Part shown: positions 6,219 to 14,553 of the stretch, piece after piece
Layout: every line of letters begins with the position of its first letter
Numbering within the stretch: position 1 is the first letter of the stretch
NCBI GenBank assembly: GCA_040235565.1
Contig: JBECLA010000046.1
Location: 1-20,930, forward strand
Direction: 5' to 3'
DNA: 20,930 nucleotides
Source of the DNA: JAHEIJ01 sp040235565
GTDB taxonomy: Bacteria > Pseudomonadota > Gammaproteobacteria > UBA6429 > Thiohalophilaceae
Notes under the pieces: model-generated
The model's input: only the letters and a program-made list of their open reading frames with translations
The model's database searches: none
What the model was told of the DNA's origin: nothing
Position numbers and translations under genes: made by a program

Positions 6219-9059
6219 ATGAGTGCTGAAGCAAACGTTAATCGCGCCCGCCCGCCAGTAAGCCGTCCCTTGCCGGATGACAAACGCCTGCGTTCGCGTG
6301 TCAAACTGTTCGGCAATATCCTCGGCAAGATTTTGCACGATCATGCTGGCGACAAGGTTTTCAATGCGGTGGAAACCCTGCGCAAAGGGCATATCAGCTT
6401 GCGTAAAATGGATGACATTCGCAAACGCCAACGGTTGGCGGCCCTGATCGAGTCACTGGATCCAGAATCCCTCGCGCATGTCGTTCGTTCTTTCAGCATC
6501 TACTTCAGCCTGGTGAACATCGCAGAGGAAGCGTTCCAGCACAAGCAACGCCGTCGCGAAGTCAGTCGGAATGGTCCACTGTGGGTCGGTTCCTTCGATG
6601 CCACCATGCGGGAGTTCTATCAGGAAGGTGTCAGTGCTGAACAGGTCCAGTGCCTGCTGGATCATTTGGCCTACATTCCGGTTTTCACCGCGCATCCCAC
6701 CGAAGCAAAGCGGCGCACCATCCTCGAGGCATTGCGGCGTATTTTTATTATCAGTGAAGAACTGGAAACCACACGTCTGTCGCAAATCCAGAAAGATGAT
6801 ATTCATACCAAACTGGAACGCCATATTCGTATTTTGTATGAATCCAACGAGGTCCGCATCAGCAAACTGAAGGTGATCGATGAAGTTTCCAATGGCCTGT
6901 ACTATTTTCGTGAATGTCTGTTTACCTCGGTGCCGGAAACCTACCGCTATCTGGAAAATGCCATCAAGCGGACCTATGGCTCGGATCCCGCCGCCGCGGT
7001 GATAAACGTCCCCAGTTTCATTCGTTTTGGCTCCTGGATCGGCGGGGATCGTGACGGCAATCCGTTTGTCAAGCCGGAAACCACTGCCACCGCCATACGA
7101 CTGCAGTCGCGTGAAGCTTTACTGGAATACTATGGTCGTATTCGCAGCTTGCAAAAGATTCTGACCATCTCGACCGAATTCGCCCAGCCAACCGAGGCCA
7201 TGCTTGCCAGCCTGGCACGGGATGAAGCGGATATACCGGAAATCTTTGCCGCCAAACCCGAGCAGTACAAAACCGAGCCTTACCGTCGCAAACTGGTGTT
7301 GATGCAACAGCGCATTGAATGCAACCTCGCCAAATTGAACCACATGCTTGATGAAGCCTCCTTGCCGGAGAGTGACTGCAGTTATCGCAATGAGGAAGGT
7401 CTGCTAAATGATCTCTATTTGATCCGCGACTCCCTGATCAGCCACGAGGATGAAATCATTGCCCGGGGTGAACTGCAGGATCTCATCCGCCTGGTGGAAA
7501 CTTTTGGTTTCTTTCTTGCCCATCTTGATGTGCGACAGGAATCCACCATCCACAGCAACACCGTCAGCGCCGTGCTGCAACAACTGGACGGGACCGATTA
7601 CGCTGCGCTGTCGGAAGAAAAACGCCTCGCGGTCCTGGCGCGCTGGATGGAGCAGAAACCTCCCAAGGTAGACAGCACCGACTTTGCCGACATGAGTCGG
7701 GAAACGCTCATGGTGTTTAATGTCATGGCGCAAATCCGCAAGGAGATCAGCCCCAAGGTCTTCGGTAACTATGTCATTTCCATGACCCATGCGGCCAGTC
7801 ACGTCCTGGAAGTCATGTTCCTGGCCTGGCTTGCCGGACTGGCGGGGAACCGGAATGGGGAATGGTATTGTGATATTCGTATCTCACCCCTGTTTGAAAC
7901 CATTGACGATCTGGCCCATATCCAACCGGTGATGAACCAGCTACTGGATAACACCACCTATGCCGCCCTGCTCAAGGCCTCGGGAAATTGTCAGGAAGTG
8001 ATGCTGGGGTACTCCGATTCTTGTAAAGACGGCGGCATCCTTGCCTCCGCCTGGAATCTTTACCAGGCGCAACAACAAATCACCGCCCTGGCGAAAAAAT
8101 ACGGTGTCGAATTACGCCTGTTCCACGGCCGGGGAGGCACAATCGGTCGCGGCGGCGGGCCAACCCACGAATCCATTCTGTCCCAACCGACGGGAACGGT
8201 TCACGGTGAAATTAAATTTACTGAACAGGGTGAAGTGCTGTCCTACAAATACAGTAATACCGAAACCGCGGTGTATGAACTGAGTATGGGTATTACCGGC
8301 CTGATGAAGGCCAGCCGTAACCTGATTTCCGAGCCCCAACCGGATAAACCGGAATATCTGGCGATCATGAAAGAGTTGGCGGCAAATGGCGAACGCCATT
8401 ATCGCAACCTGACCGATGAAACCCCGGGGTTTCTCGATTACTTCTATGAGGCGACCCCGGTGAGTGAAATCGCCCTGATGAACATCGGTTCTCGCCCGTC
8501 GCATCGCAAGAAGGCCGATCGTTCCAAAGGTTCAGTGCGCGCCATCGGCTGGGTGTTCGGCTGGGCCCAGTCACGCCACACCCTGCCGGCCTGGTACGGC
8601 ATCGGCACCGCGCTGGAAAACTGGTTGCAACAGCATCCGCAACAACTGGGCAAGTTGCAGGACATGTATCATGACTGGCCTTTCTTTCGTGCCCTGTTGT
8701 CCAACTCGCAAATGGCATTGTTCAAGGCGGATATGCACATTGCCGAATCCTACGTTTCCCTGTGCCATGATCAGGATACGGCGCGATCGATCTTTGACAC
8801 TATCGATGCCGAATACGAGCGTACGGTGAGCAATGTGTTACAGATCGCCCAGCTCGATGAATTGATGGCGGACACCCCGCGACTGGCTTTGTCACTCAAA
8901 CGTCGCACGCCCTATCTGGATCCGTTGAATCAAATCCAGGTCACCTTGCTGAAACGATTCCGGGATGAATCACAGGATGAAGAACATCGCAATCAGTGGT
9001 TGACTCCGTTACTACGGACCATCAATGCCATTGCCGCCGGCATGCGCAATACGGGCTAG
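6219..9059 (+). CDS. ppc: Phosphoenolpyruvate carboxylase
   Basis: Carboxylates PEP to oxaloacetate to refill the TCA cycle. The 946-residue product is longer than E. coli PEPC (883) but within the family range. The catalytic His is H159 in VFTAHPTEAKRRT. Also visible are SWIGGDRDGNPFV, LDVRQES, the catalytic lysine segment GYSDSCKDGG, the glycine loop FHGRGGTIGRGGGP, RAIGWVFGWAQSRHTLPAWYG, and the invariant C-terminal RNTG, part of the aspartate/malate inhibitor site in studied enzymes. The ATG was chosen because no nearer start keeps the N-terminal helix region; no clear ribosome site precedes it. It is a single gene, convergent with panD with only 44 bp between, and no terminator was recognised there. 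Confidence 0.97.
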   Translation: MSAEANVNRARPPVSRPLPDDKRLRSRVKLFGNILGKILHDHAGDKVFNAVETLRKGHISLRKMDDIRKRQRLAALIESLDPESLAHVVRSFSIYFSLVNIAEEAFQHKQRRREVSRNGPLWVGSFDATMREFYQEGVSAEQVQCLLDHLAYIPVFTAHPTEAKRRTILEALRRIFIISEELETTRLSQIQKDDIHTKLERHIRILYESNEVRISKLKVIDEVSNGLYYFRECLFTSVPETYRYLENAIKRTYGSDPAAAVINVPSFIRFGSWIGGDRDGNPFVKPETTATAIRLQSREALLEYYGRIRSLQKILTISTEFAQPTEAMLASLARDEADIPEIFAAKPEQYKTEPYRRKLVLMQQRIECNLAKLNHMLDEASLPESDCSYRNEEGLLNDLYLIRDSLISHEDEIIARGELQDLIRLVETFGFFLAHLDVRQESTIHSNTVSAVLQQLDGTDYAALSEEKRLAVLARWMEQKPPKVDSTDFADMSRETLMVFNVMAQIRKEISPKVFGNYVISMTHAASHVLEVMFLAWLAGLAGNRNGEWYCDIRISPLFETIDDLAHIQPVMNQLLDNTTYAALLKASGNCQEVMLGYSDSCKDGGILASAWNLYQAQQQITALAKKYGVELRLFHGRGGTIGRGGGPTHESILSQPTGTVHGEIKFTEQGEVLSYKYSNTETAVYELSMGITGLMKASRNLISEPQPDKPEYLAIMKELAANGERHYRNLTDETPGFLDYFYEATPVSEIALMNIGSRPSHRKKADRSKGSVRAIGWVFGWAQSRHTLPAWYGIGTALENWLQQHPQQLGKLQDMYHDWPFFRALLSNSQMALFKADMHIAESYVSLCHDQDTARSIFDTIDAEYERTVSNVLQIAQLDELMADTPRLALSLKRRTPYLDPLNQIQVTLLKRFRDESQDEEHRNQWLTPLLRTINAIAAGMRNTG

Positions 9060-9103
9060 CGAACTGGCCCGCCATTTTTCCAGATTATGATTTGCTGAGG
9101 GGT

Positions 9104-9484
9104 CTAGGCCGCTTGCACCGGGATGGTGTTACGGGTGTGGGTAACCGTGTTGTGTTTATCCAGGTACACCAATTTCGGTTTGAAGTTCGCCAATTCCTGC
9201 TGGGTCAGTCCCACATAGGCGCAAATGATCACGATGTCACCCGGGTTGGCCTTGTGGGCTGCGGCGCCATTGACGGAAATAATACCGGAACCATCTTCAG
9301 CCCGAATTGCATAGGTGGTAAACCGTTCACCGTTGGTGGCGTTGTAGATTTCGATCTGTTCATATTCCCGGATCCCCGAGATCTCGAGCAACTTACCGTC
9401 GATCGCGCAGGAGCCCTCGTACGCCAGCTCCGAATGGGTAACACTGGCACGGTGCAGTTTGGCTTTGAGCATCGTTGTCAGCAT
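9104..9484 (-). CDS. panD: Aspartate 1-decarboxylase (pyruvoyl)
   Basis: Makes beta-alanine from aspartate for pantothenate synthesis. The 126-residue proenzyme has the self-cleavage site Gly24-Ser25 in YEGSCAID; after cleavage Ser25 becomes the pyruvoyl cofactor. Other family segments are NATNGERFTTYAI, SGIISVNGAAAHKA, GDIVIICAY and the C-terminal IPVQ. The start MLTTMLKAKLHR fits E. coli PanD (MIRTMLQGKLHR) and has GAGGT about 9 bases upstream. It is the last gene of the pcnB-folK-pan operon, 92 bp after panC. Confidence 0.97.
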   Translation of the reverse strand: MLTTMLKAKLHRASVTHSELAYEGSCAIDGKLLEISGIREYEQIEIYNATNGERFTTYAIRAEDGSGIISVNGAAAHKANPGDIVIICAYVGLTQQELANFKPKLVYLDKHNTVTHTRNTIPVQAA

Positions 9485-9576
9485 GAATCTACAACCTCAC
9501 GACAAAAGAGTTGGCTATTTTAACACGGCCGGGCAACCGCGTCCTAACCCCCCAGGCTATTATTTTCCAAGGGTTT

Positions 9577-10416
9577 TCATACTCGCAGACAGTCGATCAG
9601 GCGGATTTGTCCGAGCCGGGCCGCCGCGACAATCACCAGATCCTCGCCCGCTCGGCCCGGTCCCAGATCCCTCGCGCAACGGACACACAGGTATTCCGGT
9701 TCCATCCCCTGCTGGCGTAGATCACGCATCGCTTTGTCTTCCAGTTGGCCAAAATCAGCCGCCCCGGCCTGAATGTTATCCCGAACTTCGAGAAGGCTTC
9801 GATAAAGCGCGGGTGCCTTTTGCCGTTGCGCTGCCGTGAGCCGGGTATTGCGCGAGCTCATGGCCAGACCGTCGGGTTCACGAGTCGTTGGCCGGCCAAT
9901 GATCTCAATCGGAAAATTCAGATCCGCCACCATTCGTCGTATGACCAGCAGTTGCTGGTAATCCTTTTCGCCAAACACCGCCAGTTGCGGCTGCACCAGA
10001 TGAAATAGCTTCGCCACCACGGTGGTGACACCGCGAAAATGCCCGGGCCGACTGGCTCCTTCCAGCATACTTGATAGTGCGGGTACTTCCACCCCGGTTA
10101 TGTTTTCGCGTCCGTTTGGATAGAGATCTGTCTCGGATGGGATAAACACGGCATCCACCCGGTAGTGGGCCAGTTGCTGCAGGTCTGCATCCAGGGTACG
10201 GGGATAAGCCGCGAAGTCACTGCTTTCATTGAATTGCAGGGGGTTCACAAAAATACTGACGACGACGCGATCCGCCACCTCCATGGCCTTTTCAACCAGA
10301 CTCAAATGTCCGGCATGAAGATTTCCCATGGTGGGTACAAAGGCGATCTGCTGGCCCGCCTGTTGCCAGCCTACGGCACAGGCCTGCATTTCATTAGGTC
10401 GCTGGATCTGCTGCAT
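9577..10416 (-). CDS. panC: Pantothenate synthetase
   Basis: ATP-dependent joining of pantoate and beta-alanine. The 279-residue product carries the nucleotidyl-transferase HxGH motif (H34-A-G-H37 in FVPTMGNLHAGH), IFVNPLQFNESSDFAAYPRT, RPGHFRGVTTVVAKLF, FGEKDYQQL and the ATP-binding MSSRNTRL. The ribosome site is weak (GGA close to the ATG). In this genome it is separated from panB by an unrelated lipoprotein gene. panD follows and provides the second substrate. Confidence 0.97.
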   Translation of the reverse strand: MQQIQRPNEMQACAVGWQQAGQQIAFVPTMGNLHAGHLSLVEKAMEVADRVVVSIFVNPLQFNESSDFAAYPRTLDADLQQLAHYRVDAVFIPSETDLYPNGRENITGVEVPALSSMLEGASRPGHFRGVTTVVAKLFHLVQPQLAVFGEKDYQQLLVIRRMVADLNFPIEIIGRPTTREPDGLAMSSRNTRLTAAQRQKAPALYRSLLEVRDNIQAGAADFGQLEDKAMRDLRQQGMEPEYLCVRCARDLGPGRAGEDLVIVAAARLGQIRLIDCLRV

Positions 10417-10476
10417 CGTCCGCGATATGAAGCTTACACCTGGAAATCACCCAAATCGGTTTTCAGTGTGCCTGCA

Positions 10477-10791
10477 TCAGGGTTTGCACTGGTAGACTTT
10501 AAAGGTTTGCTCTCCATCCTGAATGTCCGTGGACTGAACCAGAGTATCGCCTTTTAATTTAATGGCTTCATTCCGTGCCAGTGTTTCCAGTTCGGATTTG
10601 ATTTTTTCAGGATCACGTTTGAAGGAGGCAACATCAGATTTGACCGACACAGTGGTAGTGCCCGCAAATTTACAATTAACCACGTGGACAGCTTCAACAA
10701 TCCGGACTTGTTCTGCGTCGGGACTTAATTCAACCCAGGTACAGGCGGTCAGGAAAAGACCTATCAAACTCAGACTGATCAAATTGCGCAT
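10477..10791 (-). CDS. DUF4156-like outer-membrane lipoprotein
   Basis: The 104-residue protein has a lipoprotein signal peptide: MRN, a hydrophobic stretch (LISLSLIGLF) and lipobox LTAC with Cys17. The mature part contains WVELSPDAEQVRIV, a second Cys (VNCKFAGTTTVSVKSD), ETLARNEAIKLKGDTLV and a terminal YQC. This pattern (AxxVRVV, CxxxGTTxVSV, ELxxLARNEA, GDT, YxC) matches DUF4156-type lipoproteins of unknown function; Cys39 and Cys102 may form a disulfide. A good ribosome site, GGGAG, lies 7 bases before the ATG. It is inserted between panB (20 bp upstream) and panC (60 bp downstream) in the same direction, has no obvious link to pantothenate, and appears lower in GC than its neighbours. 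The family name is from memory. Confidence 0.8.
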   Translation of the reverse strand: MRNLISLSLIGLFLTACTWVELSPDAEQVRIVEAVHVVNCKFAGTTTVSVKSDVASFKRDPEKIKSELETLARNEAIKLKGDTLVQSTDIQDGEQTFKVYQCKP

Positions 10792-10811
10792 TTGTCTACT
10801 CCCAATCGTTA

Positions 10812-11630
10812 CTATATATAAGTATGTTGCTCGGCCGGGAAATCACTGTGCTTCACCGCTGCAACATAGGCGTGAATCGCCGCGGCCACACCCTTGCCGG
10901 TGGGCATTTCAGCAAGAAAATCTCTCACAAAGCGCGGCTTTTTACCGGGGGTGAACCCCAGTAGATCATAGATCACCAGAACCTGTCCATCGCAGTCTCG
11001 ACCCGCACCTATACCGATGGTAGGGATATCGATAGCTGCGCTGATACGTTGTGCCAGATCAACGGGAATACATTCCAGCACGATAATCTCGGCACCGGCC
11101 TGTTGCAAGCCGATCGCATCCTGCCGCATCTGCTCTGCTGCGGCCTGCTCGCGTCCCTGCACTTTATAACCTCCCAGCTCGTTGATTGATTGTGGTAACA
11201 AACCAAGATGACCACAAACACGGATACCATTGGCAGTCAGATGGCTGACAATATCAAGGACGGCACCGCCACCTTCCAGCTTGACCATATCCGCTTTCCC
11301 CTGTTCAACCAAACGGCGGGCATTGGCAAGCGCCGCTTGCTTGTCACCATAGCTATGATAGGGCATATCCACCACCAGCAAGGTGTGCTGACGCGCTCGT
11401 GCCACCAGGCGGGTATGATAAAGCATGTCATCCATAGTTACCGGCAAGGTGGTATCGTGTCCCTGTATGACCATCCCCAGTGAATCACCCACTAACAGGA
11501 TGTCGATCCCGGCCTGCTCGCACAGCACCGTCATGCTCGCATCGTAGCAGGTCAACATCGCGATCTTCTCCCCACGCGCTTTCATGGCGCGCAAATCGGA
11601 AGCCGTCAAAGGTACAGGTTGATTAGTCAT
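10812..11630 (-). CDS. panB: 3-methyl-2-oxobutanoate hydroxymethyltransferase
   Basis: First committed step of pantothenate synthesis: transfers a hydroxymethyl group from 5,10-methylene-tetrahydrofolate to 2-oxoisovalerate. The 272-residue product has the metal-site aspartates D49 (LLVGDSLGM) and D88 (VVDMPYHSYG), E119 in VKLEGG, HLGLLPQSINELGGYKVQGR and IGIGAGRDCDGQVLVIYDLLG. The ATG overlaps the stop of the upstream kinase in ATGA, and no ribosome site is visible, so translation is probably coupled. Its folate cofactor ties it to folK two genes upstream. Confidence 0.97.
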   Translation of the reverse strand: MTNQPVPLTASDLRAMKARGEKIAMLTCYDASMTVLCEQAGIDILLVGDSLGMVIQGHDTTLPVTMDDMLYHTRLVARARQHTLLVVDMPYHSYGDKQAALANARRLVEQGKADMVKLEGGGAVLDIVSHLTANGIRVCGHLGLLPQSINELGGYKVQGREQAAAEQMRQDAIGLQQAGAEIIVLECIPVDLAQRISAAIDIPTIGIGAGRDCDGQVLVIYDLLGFTPGKKPRFVRDFLAEMPTGKGVAAAIHAYVAAVKHSDFPAEQHTYI

Positions 11631-12280
11631 AGAACCAACTGGGAGGGATTGAAATAATGGCGACCGGATCGAATCTTACATACCTGCGCCAGCAACATTT
11701 CATAATCCTGCTGATTGTGGGCAAAATCGATCTCGGCGGCGTTGACGATCAATAACGGCGCTTCGCTGTAGTGATGAAAGAATTGCATGTAGCTTTGACT
11801 CAGACGATGCAGATATTCCGCATCCATGTTTCTCTCATAACCCCGACCTCGTTCGATGATCCGCCGGCGCAACACCTCTACCGGTGCTTGCAGGTAAACA
11901 ACCAGGTCCGGTTGGGGAGCATCCAGGGTAACATGCGCATAGACCTGTTCATACAACTTGAATTCTTCCTCGTCCAGAGTTAGTTCAGCAAACAGCCGAT
12001 CTTTTTCCATTATATAATCGGCAACCCGAACGGGTTGGAACATATCGCCCTGGCGCAGTGCTTTCAGTTGCTGCGCACGTTGAAACAAAAAAAACAGTTG
12101 CGTTTGTAACGCAGCACTACGTGGATCCTGGTAAAACCGTTCCAGGAACGGGTTCTGCTCCGCCCCTTCGAGTAACAGATCCGAGCCAAAACTCTCCGCC
12201 AGACGGCGTGCCAGGGTGGTCTTACCAACCCCTATCGGACCTTCTACCACGATAAATTCAGGCTGTCCGGTTTTCAGCAT
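11627..12280 (-). CDS. Deoxynucleoside kinase family protein
   Basis: A 217-residue P-loop kinase of the deoxyadenosine/deoxyguanosine kinase family, expected to phosphorylate deoxynucleosides with ATP in salvage. The Walker A GPIGVGKTT lies at about residues 14-22, EKDRLFAELTL is the probable substrate-site region, and a lid-type segment RRRIIERGRGYERNMDAEYL follows DLVVYLQAPVEVL. The start at 12280 was chosen because ATGCTGA overlaps the folK stop exactly; a longer in-frame opening to 12313 would overlap folK by 40 bp. Its stop overlaps the panB start. This gene between folK and panB is common in gammaproteobacteria. The exact base preference cannot be read from the sequence. Confidence 0.9.
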   Translation of the reverse strand: MLKTGQPEFIVVEGPIGVGKTTLARRLAESFGSDLLLEGAEQNPFLERFYQDPRSAALQTQLFFLFQRAQQLKALRQGDMFQPVRVADYIMEKDRLFAELTLDEEEFKLYEQVYAHVTLDAPQPDLVVYLQAPVEVLRRRIIERGRGYERNMDAEYLHRLSQSYMQFFHHYSEAPLLIVNAAEIDFAHNQQDYEMLLAQVCKIRSGRHYFNPSQLVL

Positions 12281-12804
12281 TCTTCCAGCAACTCCAGTCC
12301 CTTTGCGGGACATGCTTGTTTCAACTGTCCCAACAACCCCAAACCCGGGATGGACATATTCTCCCCGGCGATATCACACAAAGGATACAGGACAAAATTC
12401 CTGTCACCTAGTCCCGGATGCGGGATGGTGAGACGGTCATTGACGATATGCTGTTCACCGTACAGCAAGATATCAAGGTCCAACGTCCTCGGACCCCAAC
12501 GTTGCTCACCCCGCACGCGACCTTGTTGCTGTTCAATCGCCTGCAAGGCATCGAGTAAGGCCAATGGCGGCAACGTTGTCACCAGCACGGCGACCGCATT
12601 GATATAATCCGGCTGGTCAGGGGGACCCAGCGGTGCGCTTCGATATAACGGCGAATGAGTAATCATACGACTGTGAGGTATCTGTCCCAGATGCTGTAGC
12701 GCCTGTCTAACCTGCTCGACCGGTTGCTGGAGATTACTCCCGATCCCAATATAGGCCGTTACCAGGTCTGCTAATGATCCGGTTTCCTTGTTGGCTGGAT
12801 TCAT
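12274..12804 (-). CDS. folK: 2-amino-4-hydroxy-6-hydroxymethyldihydropteridine pyrophosphokinase
   Basis: Transfers pyrophosphate from ATP to 6-hydroxymethyl-dihydropterin in folate synthesis. The 176-residue product has the start motif AYIGIGSNL (after a 17-residue N-terminal extension), SPLYRSAPLGPPDQPDYINAV, the signature RWGPRTLDLDILLYG with the two magnesium-binding aspartates, and IPHPGLGDRNFVLYPLCDIA. The ATG overlaps the pcnB stop (ATGA at 12804-12801) and its own stop overlaps the kinase start, so the three genes are tightly coupled. An internal later start would lose the extension; the overlap supports the one given. Confidence 0.97.
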   Translation of the reverse strand: MNPANKETGSLADLVTAYIGIGSNLQQPVEQVRQALQHLGQIPHSRMITHSPLYRSAPLGPPDQPDYINAVAVLVTTLPPLALLDALQAIEQQQGRVRGEQRWGPRTLDLDILLYGEQHIVNDRLTIPHPGLGDRNFVLYPLCDIAGENMSIPGLGLLGQLKQACPAKGLELLEEC

Positions 12805-14084
12805 TGCTGCGCCTGTTTCGGTTTACGCCGGCGACGCCGACGTTTGCCCGGACCACCTAACTGTTTCAGCATGGATGCGCGCCCCGCGGAATCCATCTCC
12901 TGAAAGCGGGTCCACCAGTAGCACAGATCCTCTAGCGGTTCCCCAATCTGACAGCGCAACATGAGGAAATCATATGCCGCCCGGAAGCGGGGTTGTTCCA
13001 GTAACCGATAGGCACGCTTCCCCTGACGGCGAGGCAAGCGTGCCTGGGTCATCCAGATTTCCCGCATGGGAAAACTGAATCGTTTGGGTATCGACACCTG
13101 TCGCAATTGTGCCGCGACGACTTCATTACCGGCCACCTGCAAGGCCTGCAAACCGGTCATGCCTTGCTCTTCCAGTAAGCCTGCTGACTGGCGTACAGGT
13201 CCCCATAAAAGAGCGGCAAACAGAAAAGCCGGATTGACGCCCTTGCCATGATGGATGCGTTCATCGGTATTGGCCAGTGCCTGGCAAATAAAACTGTCGG
13301 TATAGTCATCATTTGCAGCAAGTAGCTCATCGGTCTGGGCAAACAAATAGCCAAACAGATTGAGATCCTGTAAGACTTCGTATGATCGTAGTGCATGCCC
13401 GGTATGAAACAGTTTCAATACTTCATCGAACAAACGCGCAGCTGGCACATCAAGCAGTTTATCGGCCAATGCATGGATTTGAGAGACAAGCCCGACATCC
13501 AGCTGAAATCCCAGTTTGGCGGCAAAGCGGGCGGCTCGCAGCATGCGTACCGGGTCTTCCAGGAAACGTGTCTCCGCATCACCGATAATGCGTAATATCC
13601 CGGCTTTCAGATCTGCCAGCCCACCGGTGTAATCCACGACGGAAAAATCATCGATGTTGTAGTACAACGCATTCACAGTGAAGTCCCGCCGCCAGGCATC
13701 ATCTTCCAGGGTGCCAAAAACATTATCACGCAATATCAGGCCATTTGCCGTCACACCTTCGCCTTCACCTTCGTCATGGGCGGCCCGGAATGTGGCCACC
13801 TCGATGATTTCCCGACCGAAATGGATATGGGCAAGGCGAAAACGCCGCCCGATCAGACGACAGTTATTGAAGATTTTCCTGATTTCCTCCGGCGTCGCAT
13901 CAGTGGCGACATCAAAATCTTTCGGATGATGCCCGAGTAATAAATCGCGCACACTGCCGCCTACCAGAAAGGCGGCGTAACCGGCTTTATGCAGGCGATA
14001 CAACACCTTGAGAGCGGCCTCACTGATATCACCCCGCGAAATGGAGTGCTCGGATCTGGGAATAATGACAGGTGTTGTGTTGAT
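12801..14084 (-). CDS. pcnB: Poly(A) polymerase I, probable ATC start
   Basis: Adds poly(A) tails that mark RNA for decay. Family segments: GYAAFLVGGSVRDLLLGHHPKDFDVATDA (nucleotidyl-transferase site with the DFD metal ligands), RRFRLAHIHFG, EDDAWRRDFTVNALYYN, DYTGGLADLKAGILRIIG, RFLEDPVRMLRAARFAAKLGF, and an Arg/Lys-rich tail (KRRRRRRKPKQ) expected for RNA binding. Homology begins at VIIPRSEHSISRGDIS, and no ATG or GTG lies upstream in frame. The only ordinary candidate, TTG at 14114-14112, overlaps an extended -10 box and has no ribosome site. An ATC at 14084-14082 has AAGGA exactly 8 bases upstream. E. coli pcnB is known to start at AUU, so a non-AUG start is likely here. With ATC the product is 427 residues; with TTG it is 437. 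Confidence 0.93.
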   Translation of the reverse strand: MNTTPVIIPRSEHSISRGDISEAALKVLYRLHKAGYAAFLVGGSVRDLLLGHHPKDFDVATDATPEEIRKIFNNCRLIGRRFRLAHIHFGREIIEVATFRAAHDEGEGEGVTANGLILRDNVFGTLEDDAWRRDFTVNALYYNIDDFSVVDYTGGLADLKAGILRIIGDAETRFLEDPVRMLRAARFAAKLGFQLDVGLVSQIHALADKLLDVPAARLFDEVLKLFHTGHALRSYEVLQDLNLFGYLFAQTDELLAANDDYTDSFICQALANTDERIHHGKGVNPAFLFAALLWGPVRQSAGLLEEQGMTGLQALQVAGNEVVAAQLRQVSIPKRFSFPMREIWMTQARLPRRQGKRAYRLLEQPRFRAAYDFLMLRCQIGEPLEDLCYWWTRFQEMDSAGRASMLKQLGGPGKRRRRRRKPKQAQQ

Positions 14085-14092
14085 GTGGAGTG

Positions 14093-14097
14093 TCCTT
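14093..14097 (-). promoter_or_regulatory. Ribosome site supporting an ATC start of pcnB
   Basis: AAGGA on the minus strand lies 8 bases before the in-frame ATC (14084-14082). No other initiation codon lies at a workable distance from it. Confidence 0.6.
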
Positions 14098-14113
14098 CGA
14101 TTCTGACAAAACA

Positions 14114-14122
14114 ATTATATCA
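14114..14122 (-). promoter_or_regulatory. Extended -10 promoter of the pcnB-folK-pan operon
   Basis: TGATATAAT on the minus strand is a full TGn-TATAAT extended -10 element. No good -35 is seen at 16-18 bp, which this promoter class tolerates. Transcription would start near 14107, downstream of the TTG at 14114 and upstream of the AAGGA ribosome site. Confidence 0.6.
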
Positions 14123-14214
14123 AAAGCCGTATATTACTACTTTTACATGATTCTTTTTACGATATCCAAGATAAAATGCTATCTCTAAAAGCGTCTTAAC
14201 CACTTTTCAGCTAT

Positions 14215-14220
14215 TATAAT
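14215..14220 (+). promoter_or_regulatory. -10 box of the small secreted protein gene
   Basis: A perfect TATAAT lies 32 bp before the ATG at 14253; the matching -35 is poor. It is divergent to the pcnB promoter, with the two -10 boxes about 90 bp apart in AT-rich DNA. Confidence 0.4.
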
Positions 14221-14252
14221 TATTACCTCAACCTCAAGGAACAGGCTAAAAC

Positions 14253-14522
14253 ATGAGATATTTAGTTTCATTCTGCCTTGCACTGTTTTATTTATTTGGC
14301 GAAGTATCGTTTGCCAAAGAAAAAGACTGTAGTGATTTTGTCATGATGGGTATTGGCCCACAACCAAACCCACAAGGATGCTTAAAGGGGGACGTTATTA
14401 GAGTACCTTACAAACGAGTTGTTGAATTATGTGACTTTAATAAAGCGATTTCTTGTAATAACGATGAAGCAAAACTTACTTGTTATTGCGTTTATATCGG
14501 GACTGAAAGAACAAGGAGATAA
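14253..14522 (+). CDS. Small cysteine-rich secreted protein, unrecognised
   Basis: I do not recognise this gene with certainty. The 89-residue product has a signal peptide (MRYLVSFCLALFYLFGEVSFA, cleavage likely after A21). The mature part of 68 residues holds six cysteines (26, 43, 60, 68, 77, 79), enough for three disulfides in the periplasm or outside, with segments GPQPNPQGCLKGD, VVELCDFNKAISC and CYCVYIG. A ribosome site AAGGA lies about 12 bases before the ATG. Codon use is AT-rich, unlike pcnB next door, which suggests recent acquisition. It is transcribed away from pcnB and towards another secreted orphan at 14554. Confidence 0.75.
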   Translation: MRYLVSFCLALFYLFGEVSFAKEKDCSDFVMMGIGPQPNPQGCLKGDVIRVPYKRVVELCDFNKAISCNNDEAKLTCYCVYIGTERTRR

Positions 14523-14553
14523 AACTCGACCACCCACCTGGAAAATACCATCC

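Noticed and set aside
9060..9103. Shared terminator between ppc and panD
   Set aside because: Only a 4-bp CTGG/CCAG pair with a long loop and no proper T tract was found.
12281..12313. Longer start for the deoxynucleoside kinase
   Set aside because: It would overlap folK by 40 bp, whereas ATGCTGA at 12280 gives a normal coupled overlap and starts close to the P-loop strand.
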